A stretch of 64,000 nucleotides of DNA from Hydrogenophilales bacterium. GTDB taxonomy: Bacteria > Pseudomonadota > Gammaproteobacteria > Burkholderiales > Thiobacillaceae. A model generated the notes under the pieces. That model was not told the origin of the DNA, did no database searches, and was given only the letters and a program-made list of their open reading frames with translations. The translations under genes and the position numbers were made by a program. Numbering within the stretch: the stretch's first letter is position 1; each line of letters opens with the position of its first letter. The stretch covers positions 62,001-126,000 of the forward strand of contig JADJYY010000011.1 of the NCBI GenBank assembly GCA_016719465.1. The letters are read 5' to 3'. This document shows positions 40,743 through 48,909 of this stretch, piece by piece.

Positions 40743-42584
40743 ATGTCCCGCGCCCTCCGCAATATCGCCATCATCGCCCACGTCGATCATGGCAAGACCA
40801 CCCTGGTGGACCAGTTGCTCCGCCAGTCCGGCACCTTCGCCGCCCACCAGCAGTTGTCGGAGCGGGTCATGGACTCCAACGACCTGGAAAAGGAGCGGGG
40901 CATCACCATCCTGGCCAAGAACACCTCGGTCAATTACAACGACGTGCACATCAACATCGTCGACACCCCCGGCCACGCCGACTTCGGCGGCGAGGTGGAA
41001 CGGGTGCTGGGCATGGTGGACGGCGTGCTGCTGCTGGTGGACGCGGTGGAAGGCCCCATGCCCCAGACCCGCTTCGTCACCAAGAAGGCCCTGGCCCTGG
41101 GACTGCGCCCCATCGTGGTGGTGAACAAGGTGGACCGGGACGGCGCCGACGCCGACAACGCCGTGAACCTGACCTTCGACCTGTTCGACAAGCTGGGTGC
41201 TTCCGACGAGCAGATGGACTTCCCCATCGTCTATGCCTCCGGCCTCAACGGCTGGGCCGCCATGGAAATGGATGAGCCGCGCGTGGACATGAAGCCCCTG
41301 TTCGAGACCGTGCTGAAGCATGTCCCGCCTCCCGCCACCGACGAGGACGCGCCCCTGCAATTGCAGATTTCCGCCCTGGACTACAACAGCTACGTGGGCC
41401 GCATCGGCGTCGGCCGCATCCAGCGCGGCCGGGTCAAGACCGGGCAACAGGTGGTGGTGCTGTTCGGCACCGACGAGGAGATGGCCGAGCACGAGCGCGT
41501 CCCGGTGAAGGCCAAGATCGGCCAGGTGCTGGGCTACCAGGGCCTGAACAAGGTGGAGCTGGACGAAGGCCTGGCCGGCGACATCGTGCAGATCACCGGC
41601 ATCGAGGATCTGGTGCTGGGCGCCACCATCACCGACCCGGAGCAGCCGGAAGCCCTGCCCCTGCTGAAGATCGACGAGCCCACCCTGTCCATGCAGTTCA
41701 TGGTGAACACCAGCCCCCTGGCCGGCACCGAGGGCAAGTTCGTAACCAGCCGCCAGGTGCGCGATCGCCTGCACAAGGAACTGCTCACCAACATGGCCCT
41801 GCGCGTCCACGACACCAAGGACCCGGACATCTTCGACGTGGCCGGCCGGGGCGAACTGCACCTGTCCATCCTGATCGAGAACATGCGCCGCGAGGGCTTT
41901 GAACTGGCCGTGGGCCGCCCCCGCGTGGTGAAGAAGGTCATCAACGACGTGGAGCTGGAACCCTACGAGCAGCTTACCGTGGACGTGGAGGAAGGCCACC
42001 AGGGCGCCGTCATGGAAAGCCTGGGCCTGCGCCGCGGCGACCTGCAGGACATGGTGCCGGACGGCCGCGGCCGGGTGCGCATCGAGTACCGCATCCCCGC
42101 CCGGGGCCTGATCGGCTTCCAGGGCGAATTCATGAACCTGACGCGCGGCACCGGCCTGCTCTCCCACGTGTTCGACGACTACGCGCCGGTGAAGGAAGGC
42201 GGCGTGGCGGAACGCCGCAACGGCGTGCTGATCTCCCAGGAGAACGGCGAGGCCGTGGCCTACGCCCTGTGGAAGCTGCAGGATCGCGGCCGCATGTTCG
42301 TCAACCCCGGCGACAAGCTGTACGAAGGCATGGTCATCGGCATCCACAGCCGCGAGAACGACCTGGTGGTGAACCCCATCAAGGGCAAGCAGCTCACCAA
42401 CGTGCGCGCTTCCGGCACCGACGAGGCGGTGCGCCTGGTGCCGCCCATCGACATGAGCCTGGAGAAGGCCATCGAGTTCATCGCCGACGACGAACTGGTG
42501 GAAGTCACCCCCAAGACCATCCGCATCCGCAAGCGCTTCCTGAACGAGCACGAGCGCAAGCGGGCGGCCCGGGAAGGCGCGTAA
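40743..42584 (+). CDS. typA: ribosome-associated GTPase TypA/BipA
   Basis: Translational GTPase related to EF-G, involved in ribosome assembly and stress adaptation. The 613-residue protein shows all G motifs: AHVDHGKTTLVDQLL (P loop), RGITILAKNTS (switch I), VDTPGHADFGGEVERVL (DxxG), VVVNKVDRDGADA (NKxD) and the SGLNG region; then domain II, the EF-G-like domains III/V and the TypA-specific C-terminus (PIKGKQLTNVRASGTDEAVR, EVTPKTIRIRKRFLNEHERK). Length usual. AAGAAG stands a few bases upstream of the ATG. Confidence 0.97.
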   Translation: MSRALRNIAIIAHVDHGKTTLVDQLLRQSGTFAAHQQLSERVMDSNDLEKERGITILAKNTSVNYNDVHINIVDTPGHADFGGEVERVLGMVDGVLLLVDAVEGPMPQTRFVTKKALALGLRPIVVVNKVDRDGADADNAVNLTFDLFDKLGASDEQMDFPIVYASGLNGWAAMEMDEPRVDMKPLFETVLKHVPPPATDEDAPLQLQISALDYNSYVGRIGVGRIQRGRVKTGQQVVVLFGTDEEMAEHERVPVKAKIGQVLGYQGLNKVELDEGLAGDIVQITGIEDLVLGATITDPEQPEALPLLKIDEPTLSMQFMVNTSPLAGTEGKFVTSRQVRDRLHKELLTNMALRVHDTKDPDIFDVAGRGELHLSILIENMRREGFELAVGRPRVVKKVINDVELEPYEQLTVDVEEGHQGAVMESLGLRRGDLQDMVPDGRGRVRIEYRIPARGLIGFQGEFMNLTRGTGLLSHVFDDYAPVKEGGVAERRNGVLISQENGEAVAYALWKLQDRGRMFVNPGDKLYEGMVIGIHSRENDLVVNPIKGKQLTNVRASGTDEAVRLVPPIDMSLEKAIEFIADDELVEVTPKTIRIRKRFLNEHERKRAAREGA

Positions 42585-42624
42585 ATACCCGGCACCCGCT
42601 CCGGTTCATCGTCCGTCTCCCGGC

Positions 42625-43425
42625 ATGGTCGGTTTCCTCCACACCCTGTTCGGCAAGCCGGCCGTCATCGCCGCGCCGACCGAACAGGACTGGCGGACGG
42701 CGATGTCCCTGCCGGTGTTTGCCGGACTGGGCACGCCGGAACTCGCCACCCTGCGGCAACTGGCCGAGCGTCTGCTGGCCGCCAAGACCTTCACCCCGGT
42801 TTCCGGCGCGCAACTCACCGGTTCGGCCCTGGCCGCCATCGCCACCCAGGCGGCCCTGCCGGTGCTGAACCTGGGCGCCGGCTGGTACGGCACCTGGAAC
42901 GAAATCATCGTCTACCCGGAACAGTTCGTGCCCGAGCGGGAGATCACCGACGATTTCGGCGTGGTGCACCGGGTGCGCCAACCCCTGTCCGGCGAGGCCT
43001 GGGAGGGCGGGCCCCTGATCCTGTCCCTGGACGACGTGGCCTGGTCCGGCCTGGGCGAGGGCTACAACGTGGTGATCCACGAATTCGCCCACAAGCTGGA
43101 CATGGCCAACGGCGCGGTGGACGGCCTGCCGCCCCTGCACGGTGACATGGACGGCCGCGACTGGTCGGCGTCCCTGGGCGCGGCCTACGAGGATTTTTGC
43201 CGCCGTGTGGACGTCTTCGAGGCGGGAGGCGAGGAGCCCGTCATCGATCCCTACGCCTCGGAGAGCCCGGCGGAATTCTTCGCCGTGCTGAGCGAATACT
43301 TCTTCGAACTGCCGGACCTGCTGGCGGCGGAGTACCCCGCCGTCTACGCCCAGATGGGCAGGTTCTACCGGCAGGACCCGCAATCGCGTTTGGAGCCCTA
43401 CCGCCATGACCCTGCAACACCATGA
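42625..43425 (+). CDS. mtfA: MtfA-type zinc peptidase (M90 family)
   Basis: Zinc aminopeptidase; in E. coli MtfA binds the repressor Mlc and so affects glucose transport, though that partner need not exist here. The 266-residue protein has the metal site HEFAHKLD (His152, Glu153, His156), preceded by AWSGLGEGYNVVI, and the downstream glutamate region SPAEFFAVLSEYFFELP. N-terminal start MVGFLHTLFGK is family-like. The 3' end overlaps the next gene by 20 bases. Confidence 0.88.
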   Translation: MVGFLHTLFGKPAVIAAPTEQDWRTAMSLPVFAGLGTPELATLRQLAERLLAAKTFTPVSGAQLTGSALAAIATQAALPVLNLGAGWYGTWNEIIVYPEQFVPEREITDDFGVVHRVRQPLSGEAWEGGPLILSLDDVAWSGLGEGYNVVIHEFAHKLDMANGAVDGLPPLHGDMDGRDWSASLGAAYEDFCRRVDVFEAGGEEPVIDPYASESPAEFFAVLSEYFFELPDLLAAEYPAVYAQMGRFYRQDPQSRLEPYRHDPATP

Positions 43426-43789
43426 CCACCAGCACGACCAGGCCTGCGCGGGCCAGTGCATTATCGACACCGACCTGCACCACTTCGAGCGCGACGTGAT
43501 CGAGGCGTCCCACCGGCAACTGGTCATGGTGGACCTGTGGGCCGACTGGTGCGGCCCCTGCCATTTCCTCACGCCGGTGCTGCTGCGCGTGATCCCCACC
43601 TACGACGGCAAGGTGAAGCTGGCCAAGGTGGAGGTGGACGAGGGCGACAACATGAAGATCGCCGGCAAGTATGGCGCCCGGGGTTTCCCCACCGTGCTGC
43701 TGTTCAAGAACGGCGAGGAGGTGGCCCGCTTCCACAGCGCCAAGCCGGAACATTTCGTGCGCGAGTTCATCGACGAACATCTGGATTGA
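43406..43789 (+). CDS. thioredoxin-fold protein with CGPC site and His-rich N-terminus
   Basis: A 127-residue cytoplasmic thioredoxin: active site WADWCGPCHFL (Cys49, Cys52), the cis-proline loop GFPTVLLFKNGEEVARF and the C-terminal helix. The N-terminus has an extra Cys/His-rich tail (HHDHQHDQACAGQC) not needed for the fold, which could bind metal. The start overlaps the end of mtfA, so translation is coupled; ATG is preceded by GGAGCCC within mtfA. Partner unknown. Confidence 0.88.
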   Translation: MTLQHHDHQHDQACAGQCIIDTDLHHFERDVIEASHRQLVMVDLWADWCGPCHFLTPVLLRVIPTYDGKVKLAKVEVDEGDNMKIAGKYGARGFPTVLLFKNGEEVARFHSAKPEHFVREFIDEHLD

Positions 43790-43804
43790 CGGGATGAGCC
43801 CGGC

Positions 43805-44953
43805 ATGACCGCCCGCCGCGCCCTGGAAATCGAGCCCTTCCGGGTCATGGCCATCCTGGGCCGGGCCCGGGAACTGGAGGCCCGGGGTCGCGACATCATC
43901 CACATGGAGGTGGGCGAGCCGGATTTCCCCACGCCGGCCCCCATCGTCGAGGCTGGCATCGCCGCCCTGCGCGCCGGCCATACCCGCTACACCCCGGCCC
44001 TGGGCCTGCCCGCGCTGCGCCAGGCCATCGCCGGCTACTACCGGGATCGGCACGGCGTGGACCTGCCGGCCGGTCGGGTCTGCGTCACCCCCGGCGCCTC
44101 CGGCGCCCTGCTGCTGGTCATGGCGGCCCTGTTCGATCCCGGCCAGGAGGTGTTGCTGGCGGACCCGGGCTATCCCTGCAACCGTCATTTCGCTCGCCTG
44201 GTGGAGGCCCGGGGCGTGGGCGTGCCGGTGGGCCGGGAGACCGGCTACCAGCTCACCGCCGATCTGGTGGCCCGGCACTGGGGACCGAATACCCGGGGCG
44301 TGCTGGTGGCCAATCCGGGCAATCCCACCGGCACCCTCATTCCCGATACCGAATTGAAGGCCATCCATGCCCTGGTACGGGACCGGGGCGGCTGGCTCAT
44401 CGTCGACGAGATCTACCACGAACTGGTCTACGAGACCGCGCCGCCCAGCGCCGCCGGCCTGGGGGAGGACGTGATCGTCCTCAACAGCTTCTCGAAGTAC
44501 TGGCTCATGACCGGCTGGCGCCTGGGATGGCTGCTGGCGCCGGAAGCGCTGATGCCGGCCATCGACCGGCTGGCCCAGAACATCTTCCTGTCCGCCCCCA
44601 CCGTGGCCCAGCACGCCGCCCTGGCCGCCCTGGCGCCGGCGACGCGGACGCTGCTGGAGCAGAGGAAGGCCGAGCTGCGGGAACGGCGGGACTGGCTGCT
44701 GCCGGAACTGGAGGGCCTGGGGTTCCGGGTCGGCGCGGTGCCGGAGGGAGCCTTCTATGTCTATGCGGGCATCGACGCGTTCGGCATGGAGGCGGAGGTT
44801 CTGGCGGAGAAACTGCTGCTGGAAGCAGGGGTGGCCATCACCCCGGGGACGGACTTTGGCGCCCACAGCGCCGACCGGCACGTTCGCTTCGCCTACACCA
44901 CGTCCCTGGAGCGAATCAGGGAGGCGGTGGGGCGATTGGCCCACACCTTGTAG
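43805..44953 (+). CDS. PLP-dependent class I/II aminotransferase
   Basis: A 382-residue fold-type I aminotransferase of the aspartate/alanine group. Seen: MEVGEPDFPTPAPIVEAG, YTPALGLPALRQAIAGYY, PGASGALLLVM, the substrate/PLP Asn in VANPGNPTGTLIP, Asp/Tyr in IVDEIYHELVYE, the PLP lysine Lys231 in LNSFSKYWLMTGWRLGW, and Arg in HVRFAYTTS that binds the carboxylate. The amino-acid specificity cannot be read. It lies 15 bases after the thioredoxin gene and probably shares its transcript. Confidence 0.9.
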   Translation: MTARRALEIEPFRVMAILGRARELEARGRDIIHMEVGEPDFPTPAPIVEAGIAALRAGHTRYTPALGLPALRQAIAGYYRDRHGVDLPAGRVCVTPGASGALLLVMAALFDPGQEVLLADPGYPCNRHFARLVEARGVGVPVGRETGYQLTADLVARHWGPNTRGVLVANPGNPTGTLIPDTELKAIHALVRDRGGWLIVDEIYHELVYETAPPSAAGLGEDVIVLNSFSKYWLMTGWRLGWLLAPEALMPAIDRLAQNIFLSAPTVAQHAALAALAPATRTLLEQRKAELRERRDWLLPELEGLGFRVGAVPEGAFYVYAGIDAFGMEAEVLAEKLLLEAGVAITPGTDFGAHSADRHVRFAYTTSLERIREAVGRLAHTL

Positions 44954-44962
44954 TCTGGTCCC

Positions 44963-45769
44963 TCAGGCTGACTTGCGGCGGCGCAGGGCGGCCAGGCTCA
45001 ACAGCCCGAGTGGTAGCAAAGCCAGGGTGCCGGGTTCTGGAATGGTGAGATCAGGGTCTGCCTGGATGGCATCGTTGGCGCAGTTCATGGTCCAGTGCAC
45101 GTCGAATTTCCCGGAGTAACCGTTGAACGCGCTCAAGGGGATGGCGGCCTCGATGAAGTAGTGAAGGTCTTTCTTGTGGGCGCCCATGTTGTTGACGCCG
45201 ATGCTGGTGTAAACCAGGGTGCCCATCCCGGCGTCATCGCCGCTCAGGATCGATGTGGGATGGGCCGGGTCGGGGTTGGCCGGGTTGTAGGCGCCGTTCA
45301 CATCCCACAGGCCGTAGTCCCAGACCACGTTCTTGTAGGCCTTGCCCTTGTTGTTTCCGGTGGTTTCGATGCCGAATTCGTAGCTGCCATCCTGGCCGAA
45401 GTCGATCGCGAAATCCCCGGGGCCATAGCTGTTCGCGGCAGGATTGTTGGGGGTGTTGGGCGACAGGCCGGTTACCAGGGCCAGGTAGAGGTGGTCCGCG
45501 CCGAGGGAGACATACAGTGCCTCGGCATCGTAATTCTGACCACCCCAGCCGGGGTTCAGGCGGGTGCCCGCACCGCCGGTCTGATCCTCGACGGCATATT
45601 GCTGTTTGTTGGGCACCAGGGTGGTATCCGGTTTCCAGTCGCTGGCGTTGCCGTTGCGATGCAGGCCCCAGTCCGCCAGATCGCCGTCGACCGTGATCGA
45701 AGCCGCCAGGGCGCCCGTGCAGCTCATCAGTCCGGTGATGGCAGCCAGTAGCAATTGGGTCTTGCGCAT
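44963..45769 (-). CDS. PEP-CTERM sorting-domain surface protein
   Basis: A 268-residue exported protein. Signal peptide ends GALA; the C-terminus has the full PEP-CTERM signal: IPEPG, a hydrophobic helix (TLALLPLGLLSLAAL) and RRRK. In other bacteria such proteins are cut and anchored by exosortase and are linked to exopolysaccharide and floc formation. No exosortase is in this window. The body has beta-like repeats with ITVDGDLADWGLHRNG and DFAIDFGQDGSYEFGIE, like glycan-binding-type DOMON/CBM9 folds (low-confidence comparison). GGAG precedes the ATG at 45769, and a -24/-12 promoter lies just upstream. Confidence 0.9.
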   Translation of the reverse strand: MRKTQLLLAAITGLMSCTGALAASITVDGDLADWGLHRNGNASDWKPDTTLVPNKQQYAVEDQTGGAGTRLNPGWGGQNYDAEALYVSLGADHLYLALVTGLSPNTPNNPAANSYGPGDFAIDFGQDGSYEFGIETTGNNKGKAYKNVVWDYGLWDVNGAYNPANPDPAHPTSILSGDDAGMGTLVYTSIGVNNMGAHKKDLHYFIEAAIPLSAFNGYSGKFDVHWTMNCANDAIQADPDLTIPEPGTLALLPLGLLSLAALRRRKSA

Positions 45770-45807
45770 TTCATTCTCCAGCCTTGTAAGGTGACTGGTG
45801 ATGAATA

Positions 45808-45823
45808 TGCAGGATCCATGCCA
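45808..45823 (-). promoter_or_regulatory. sigma-54 (-24/-12) promoter for the PEP-CTERM gene
   Basis: Minus strand TGGCATGGATCCTGCA: the invariant GG and GC are separated by ten bases as sigma-54 requires, and TGGCA and TGCA match consensus. It stands about 40 bases before the ATG, leaving a roughly 28-base leader with a GGAG site. In other PEP-CTERM bacteria sigma-54 and the PrsK/PrsR pair control such genes. Sequence inference only. Confidence 0.6.
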
Positions 45824-45980
45824 GACAATTAAGTCATTAAAAACAATGGGCTATGGATTCCCGTGGATGGCCGTGATGGGGTTTCTGCTTATGGACGGAC
45901 AGTAGCGGCGAGATCCTGGCAATGGCCGCCACCGGGCGCGGGTCAGAAACGGGGGGAACGGGGGAAACGTGGGCGAAAAA

Positions 45981-46003
45981 AAACCGGCCCGAAGGCCGGT
46001 TTT
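45981..46003 (-). terminator. rho-independent terminator after the Ala/Pro lipoprotein
   Basis: AAACCGGC pairs with GCCGGTTT across a short loop; on the minus strand the stem runs into eight T. It lies 18 bases after the stop of the small lipoprotein gene and could also work on the plus strand. Confidence 0.75.
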
Positions 46004-46020
46004 CCATACCGCTTCGCCGA

Positions 46021-46242
46021 TTACTTGGCGGGAGCGGGAGCCGGAGCAGCAGCGTCGGCCGGAGCGGGAGCCGGAGCAGCAGCGTCGGCCGGAGCGGCGG
46101 GAGCAGCGGCGTCGGCCGGAGCGGCGGGAGCGGGAGCCGGAGCGGCGACTTCAGGAGCGGGAGCGGGAGCGGCTTCTTCTTTCTTGCCACAAGCGGACAG
46201 AGAAACGGCCAGCAGGGCGGCGAGCAGGACGGAATATTTCAT
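46021..46242 (-). CDS. small Ala/Pro-repeat lipoprotein
   Basis: A 73-residue lipoprotein: signal peptide with lipobox LSAC (Cys18), then GKKEE and a low-complexity Ala/Pro/Asp region built of repeats (APAPADAAAP units). The lipid anchor plus an extended Pro-rich stem is typical of small envelope lipoproteins, but function is unknown. The repeats are encoded by 30-base tandem DNA copies, so length may vary between strains. It has its own terminator; a TAGAAT -10-like element is at 46323-46328. Confidence 0.75.
   Translation of the reverse strand: MKYSVLLAALLAVSLSACGKKEEAAPAPAPEVAAPAPAPAAPADAAAPAAPADAAAPAPAPADAAAPAPAPAK
46031..46117. repeat. 30-base tandem repeat inside the lipoprotein gene
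   Basis: Two identical 30-base units (46031-46060 and 46061-46090) and a third 27-base degenerate unit (46091-46117) encode the Ala/Pro/Asp repeats in frame. Identical adjacent units are prone to slippage, so copy number may differ between strains. Confidence 0.8.
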
Positions 46243-46379
46243 TGAGGTGTTCCCTTACGAAGTTGATCAACATGTCGAAGAAATCAATCGGCATGCGGGT
46301 AGCTTGCCGACCGATCGCGTAGATTCTAGCAAAAAAATAAAAATCTGCTACATGCGCGACGATTTATTGTTGAACCGCG

Positions 46380-47453
46380 TTATCTCATGGACCAGCGATA
46401 CGGGCTGGGGTCTATCGCCGGCACCCGATTCAGGATCAGATCGAGCAGTAGCTCGGCCGAGGCCGGCGCCATGGTGACGCCATATCGATACTGGCCACTG
46501 TTGATGTAGAGATTGTCCAGCCTCGGATGGACCGAGATGGTCGGAATGTTGTCTGTCGAACCGGGGCGCAGTCCAGCCCACTGGCGGACAAGGGACGCAT
46601 TTCTCAGGGGTGGGAGGACGTCCAGGGCAAAGGCGAGCAATTCATCCCGCGCCGCCTGGGTTGTCGATTTGTCGAAGCCCGCATGTTCCAGGGTGCTGCC
46701 GGCGAGAATCAAGCCATCTTGACGGGGAACCAGGTATCGCCCCGCTTTGTAGAGGATGCAGGGCAGCAGGCCGGGCTTGGCCTGGAACAGCAGGATTTGC
46801 CCTCTTACCGGCCGGATGTCCACGTCCCCGATGGTTCCGGAAAGTAGTTGCCGACTCCATGCCCCGGCGCTAATGACATAGCGATCCGCTATGAGTTTTC
46901 CCTTGCTGGTCTCCAGGGACCTGACGGTGTTTCCCTGGATATCCCACCGCGAGGCGTTAGTGTCCACCAGCAACCGCACCCCCGCCGCGAGACAGGCCTC
47001 GATCAAGGCCTTGGCCAATCGCGGATTGCGCACTTGGGCGATATCGGGTAACCAAAGCCCGTCGGGCCCCTTCCCGAGCAAGTTATCCAGCCAGGCCGGC
47101 GTCTCCTCGGCGCGCCAGGAATGCGTCCGACACCATGCCAGGGAGCGATCCCGGTCGGGGAGCGATAGCGCCAACATGCCGCAAGACCGGTATTCCGGAT
47201 CAATCGCGCTGGATTGCCCGATCGCCTCGATCCATGCCGGCCAAAGGGCGCGCCCGCGCTCGCTCAGGACGTTCACCTCGCCGCCGTAATCCCAGGGCAT
47301 CAGCGGTGACAGAATGCCCGCCCCCGCCCAGGTCGATTCCCGGGCCGCCTCGCCACGCTCGACAATGCCGACGCGCAAGCCTTCCCGGGCAAGCAGCCAG
47401 GCGCTGAGCAGGCCGTTGATGCCGGCGCCGATGATCAGAGCATCGTAGTGCAT
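46380..47453 (-). CDS. thiO: glycine oxidase ThiO (FAD-dependent)
   Basis: Oxidises glycine to iminoglycine for thiazole synthesis in thiamine biosynthesis. The 357-residue protein starts with the FAD Rossmann motif DALIIGAGINGLLSAWLLAR and ends VIVERGE-like (VGIVERGEAARESTWAGAG), then LSPLMPWDYGGEVN, VISAGAWSRQLL, PVRGQILLFQA, YLVPRQDGLILAGSTLEHAG and the C-terminal INSGQYRYGVTMAPASAELL. These match the DadA/ThiO family; ThiO is favoured by length. It is divergent from minor pilin genes, as in Pseudomonas aeruginosa. Confidence 0.88.
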   Translation of the reverse strand: MHYDALIIGAGINGLLSAWLLAREGLRVGIVERGEAARESTWAGAGILSPLMPWDYGGEVNVLSERGRALWPAWIEAIGQSSAIDPEYRSCGMLALSLPDRDRSLAWCRTHSWRAEETPAWLDNLLGKGPDGLWLPDIAQVRNPRLAKALIEACLAAGVRLLVDTNASRWDIQGNTVRSLETSKGKLIADRYVISAGAWSRQLLSGTIGDVDIRPVRGQILLFQAKPGLLPCILYKAGRYLVPRQDGLILAGSTLEHAGFDKSTTQAARDELLAFALDVLPPLRNASLVRQWAGLRPGSTDNIPTISVHPRLDNLYINSGQYRYGVTMAPASAELLLDLILNRVPAIDPSPYRWSMR

Positions 47454-47818
47454 GGGGGTGATTACGGGAGTGGTGTGAAAAGTGGGAGCGGAGGTATTTC
47501 AATCCCGGGTTGGGGATTCTCTCGCAAGTCATGCCTGAGCTTCTCGAAAAGCTGGATGGCATGATAAATCCGCCTCGGCAGTTTCTCGGGGTCCGGTTCT
47601 TGGCGAATGCGTTAGGCCATTCAGCTTCCTACGAATATATCTGGATGAGAGAAGGCGGGTGATGGCTCGCCTTCGCTTGCGGGAAGAAGGAAAGCCGGTT
47701 CATCGCGACTTGAAAAGCGCCATTCATCATTTCAAACCCCCCGCTTGTCCATCGGTTCCCCCTTGTTCTGAGGGCGGTGAATTATGATGAACTCAAAGGT
47801 GGTACAGGAGGTGCGGAA
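47454..47818. other. 365-base intergenic region before the pilin cluster
   Basis: Holds the presumed divergent promoters of thiO and fimT. I see no convincing -10/-35 pair, no full -24/-12 match, no hairpin and no ORF of note. An ATG-started frame at 47784 (MMNSKVVQEVRKWFRYLDEH) overlaps the fimT leader but lacks a ribosome site. Confidence 0.5.
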
Positions 47819-48457
47819 GTGGTTTCGTTACTTGGACGAGCATACGGCGCTGGTTTCTGGCGGCACGAGGGTTCGACCCGGCGCGTCCATATGTCAGGCT
47901 TCACGTTGATTGAATTGCTGGTGACCATCTCCATCCTGGCGATCCTGGCGGCCATCGCGGTACCCTCGTTCAACGAGTTCTTCGTACGTAACAAGGCGAG
48001 CGGTGTTACCAGTGAATTGATGTCATCTCTCAACCTGGCGCGCAGCGAGCCGTGCGGCGCGGCCAGACAGTTTCCGTTTGCAAGAGCAACGACGGTGGGA
48101 GTTGTGGCGGTGCCCAGTGGGACAGTGGGTGGATCGTGTTCGTCAATGATGATGATGACAACCCGGCGGTGGTGGATGCCGGCGAGGCCATCCTGCAGGT
48201 GAAGCAGAATCTGCCCGTGGGGGTCACTGTGCGTCCGAACAACAACTTTACCAACTACATCACCTTTTCCCGCACCGGCCTGGCAAATCAGATCGGCACC
48301 TTCGCCATTTGCGTTAACAGCGACGACCCGGGCGCGGGCCATTACCGTCATCCGCACCCGCGCCACCATTGCCACCGACAGTGATGGCAACGGCATCCCC
48401 GAAAAGAGCAGTGGGGAAGGCAATCTGGTCGATATCGTTTCTTGCGAGAACCCATGA
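47819..48457 (+). CDS. fimT: minor pilin FimT/GspH-like, with two compensating frameshifts
   Basis: Type IV minor pilin that helps prime pilus assembly. A GTG with AGGAGG seven bases upstream gives a leader ending RRVHMSG, then mature FTLIELLVTISILAILAAIA with the Glu5 needed for methylation and assembly; an ATG at 47891 would give only MSG as leader. Near 48047 one base is missing (GAGCCGTG where GAGGCCGTG is expected), shifting to the frame VRRGQTVSVCKSNDGGSCGG; near 48330 one extra G restores the first frame (ARAITVIRTRATIATDSDG). With both repaired the protein is 212 residues. The stop overlaps the pilV start. The paired errors may be sequencing faults. Confidence 0.7.
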
Positions 48458-48909
48458 GAGCGAACATCCGCGCCATGAATGGGGCCAGCTTGATCGAGGT
48501 ATTGGTCACCATGGTGATCGTGGCCATCGGCCTGCTGGGGTTGGCGGGACTGCAGGTCGCCAATTTCAGGAATGCCCAGGATGCCTACTACCGGAGCCAG
48601 GCCACTTTTCTCGCGAATGACATCCTCGACCGCATGCGGGTGAATCGCGCGGCGGGTGCCGACTATGAGGTCGCGGTGGGCAGCGCGGTCGCGGCGGGCG
48701 CCAACGCCATCGCGGTGGCGGATGTCGCCGCCTGGAAAAATGCGCTGGCCAGCCAGTTGCCCGATGGCGAAGGCTCGTTGGCGGTGGCCGGCGATCTTGT
48801 CACCGTGCGGGTGGAATGGGACGACCGCCGTCCCGCCGCGGCCGCCGGGGATCCCTGTTATGTCGCCGGGACGCGTATGGCCTGTTTTGTTACCGAGGCG
48901 GGATTATGA
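48454..48909 (+). CDS. pilV: minor pilin PilV
   Basis: Type IV pilus minor pilin. A 151-residue protein with the PilV-type prepilin site G|ASLIEVLVTMVIVAIGLLG after a basic leader (MRANIRAMNG), including Glu5. The rest is a small globular head with a late cysteine pair (DPCYVAGTRMACFVTEAGL). ATG overlaps the fimT stop and its own stop overlaps pilW (ATGA in both), so the pilin genes are tightly coupled. Confidence 0.85.
   Translation: MRANIRAMNGASLIEVLVTMVIVAIGLLGLAGLQVANFRNAQDAYYRSQATFLANDILDRMRVNRAAGADYEVAVGSAVAAGANAIAVADVAAWKNALASQLPDGEGSLAVAGDLVTVRVEWDDRRPAAAAGDPCYVAGTRMACFVTEAGL

Noticed and set aside
46021..46242. CRISPR-like array from the tandem 30-base units
   Set aside because: Units are directly adjacent without spacers and encode Ala/Pro repeats in frame.
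47600..47700. Possible sigma-54 promoter before fimT (TGGCTCGCCTTCGCTTGC)
   Set aside because: The GG to GC distance is 13 rather than 10 bases; another GG-N10-GC nearby lacks the other consensus bases.
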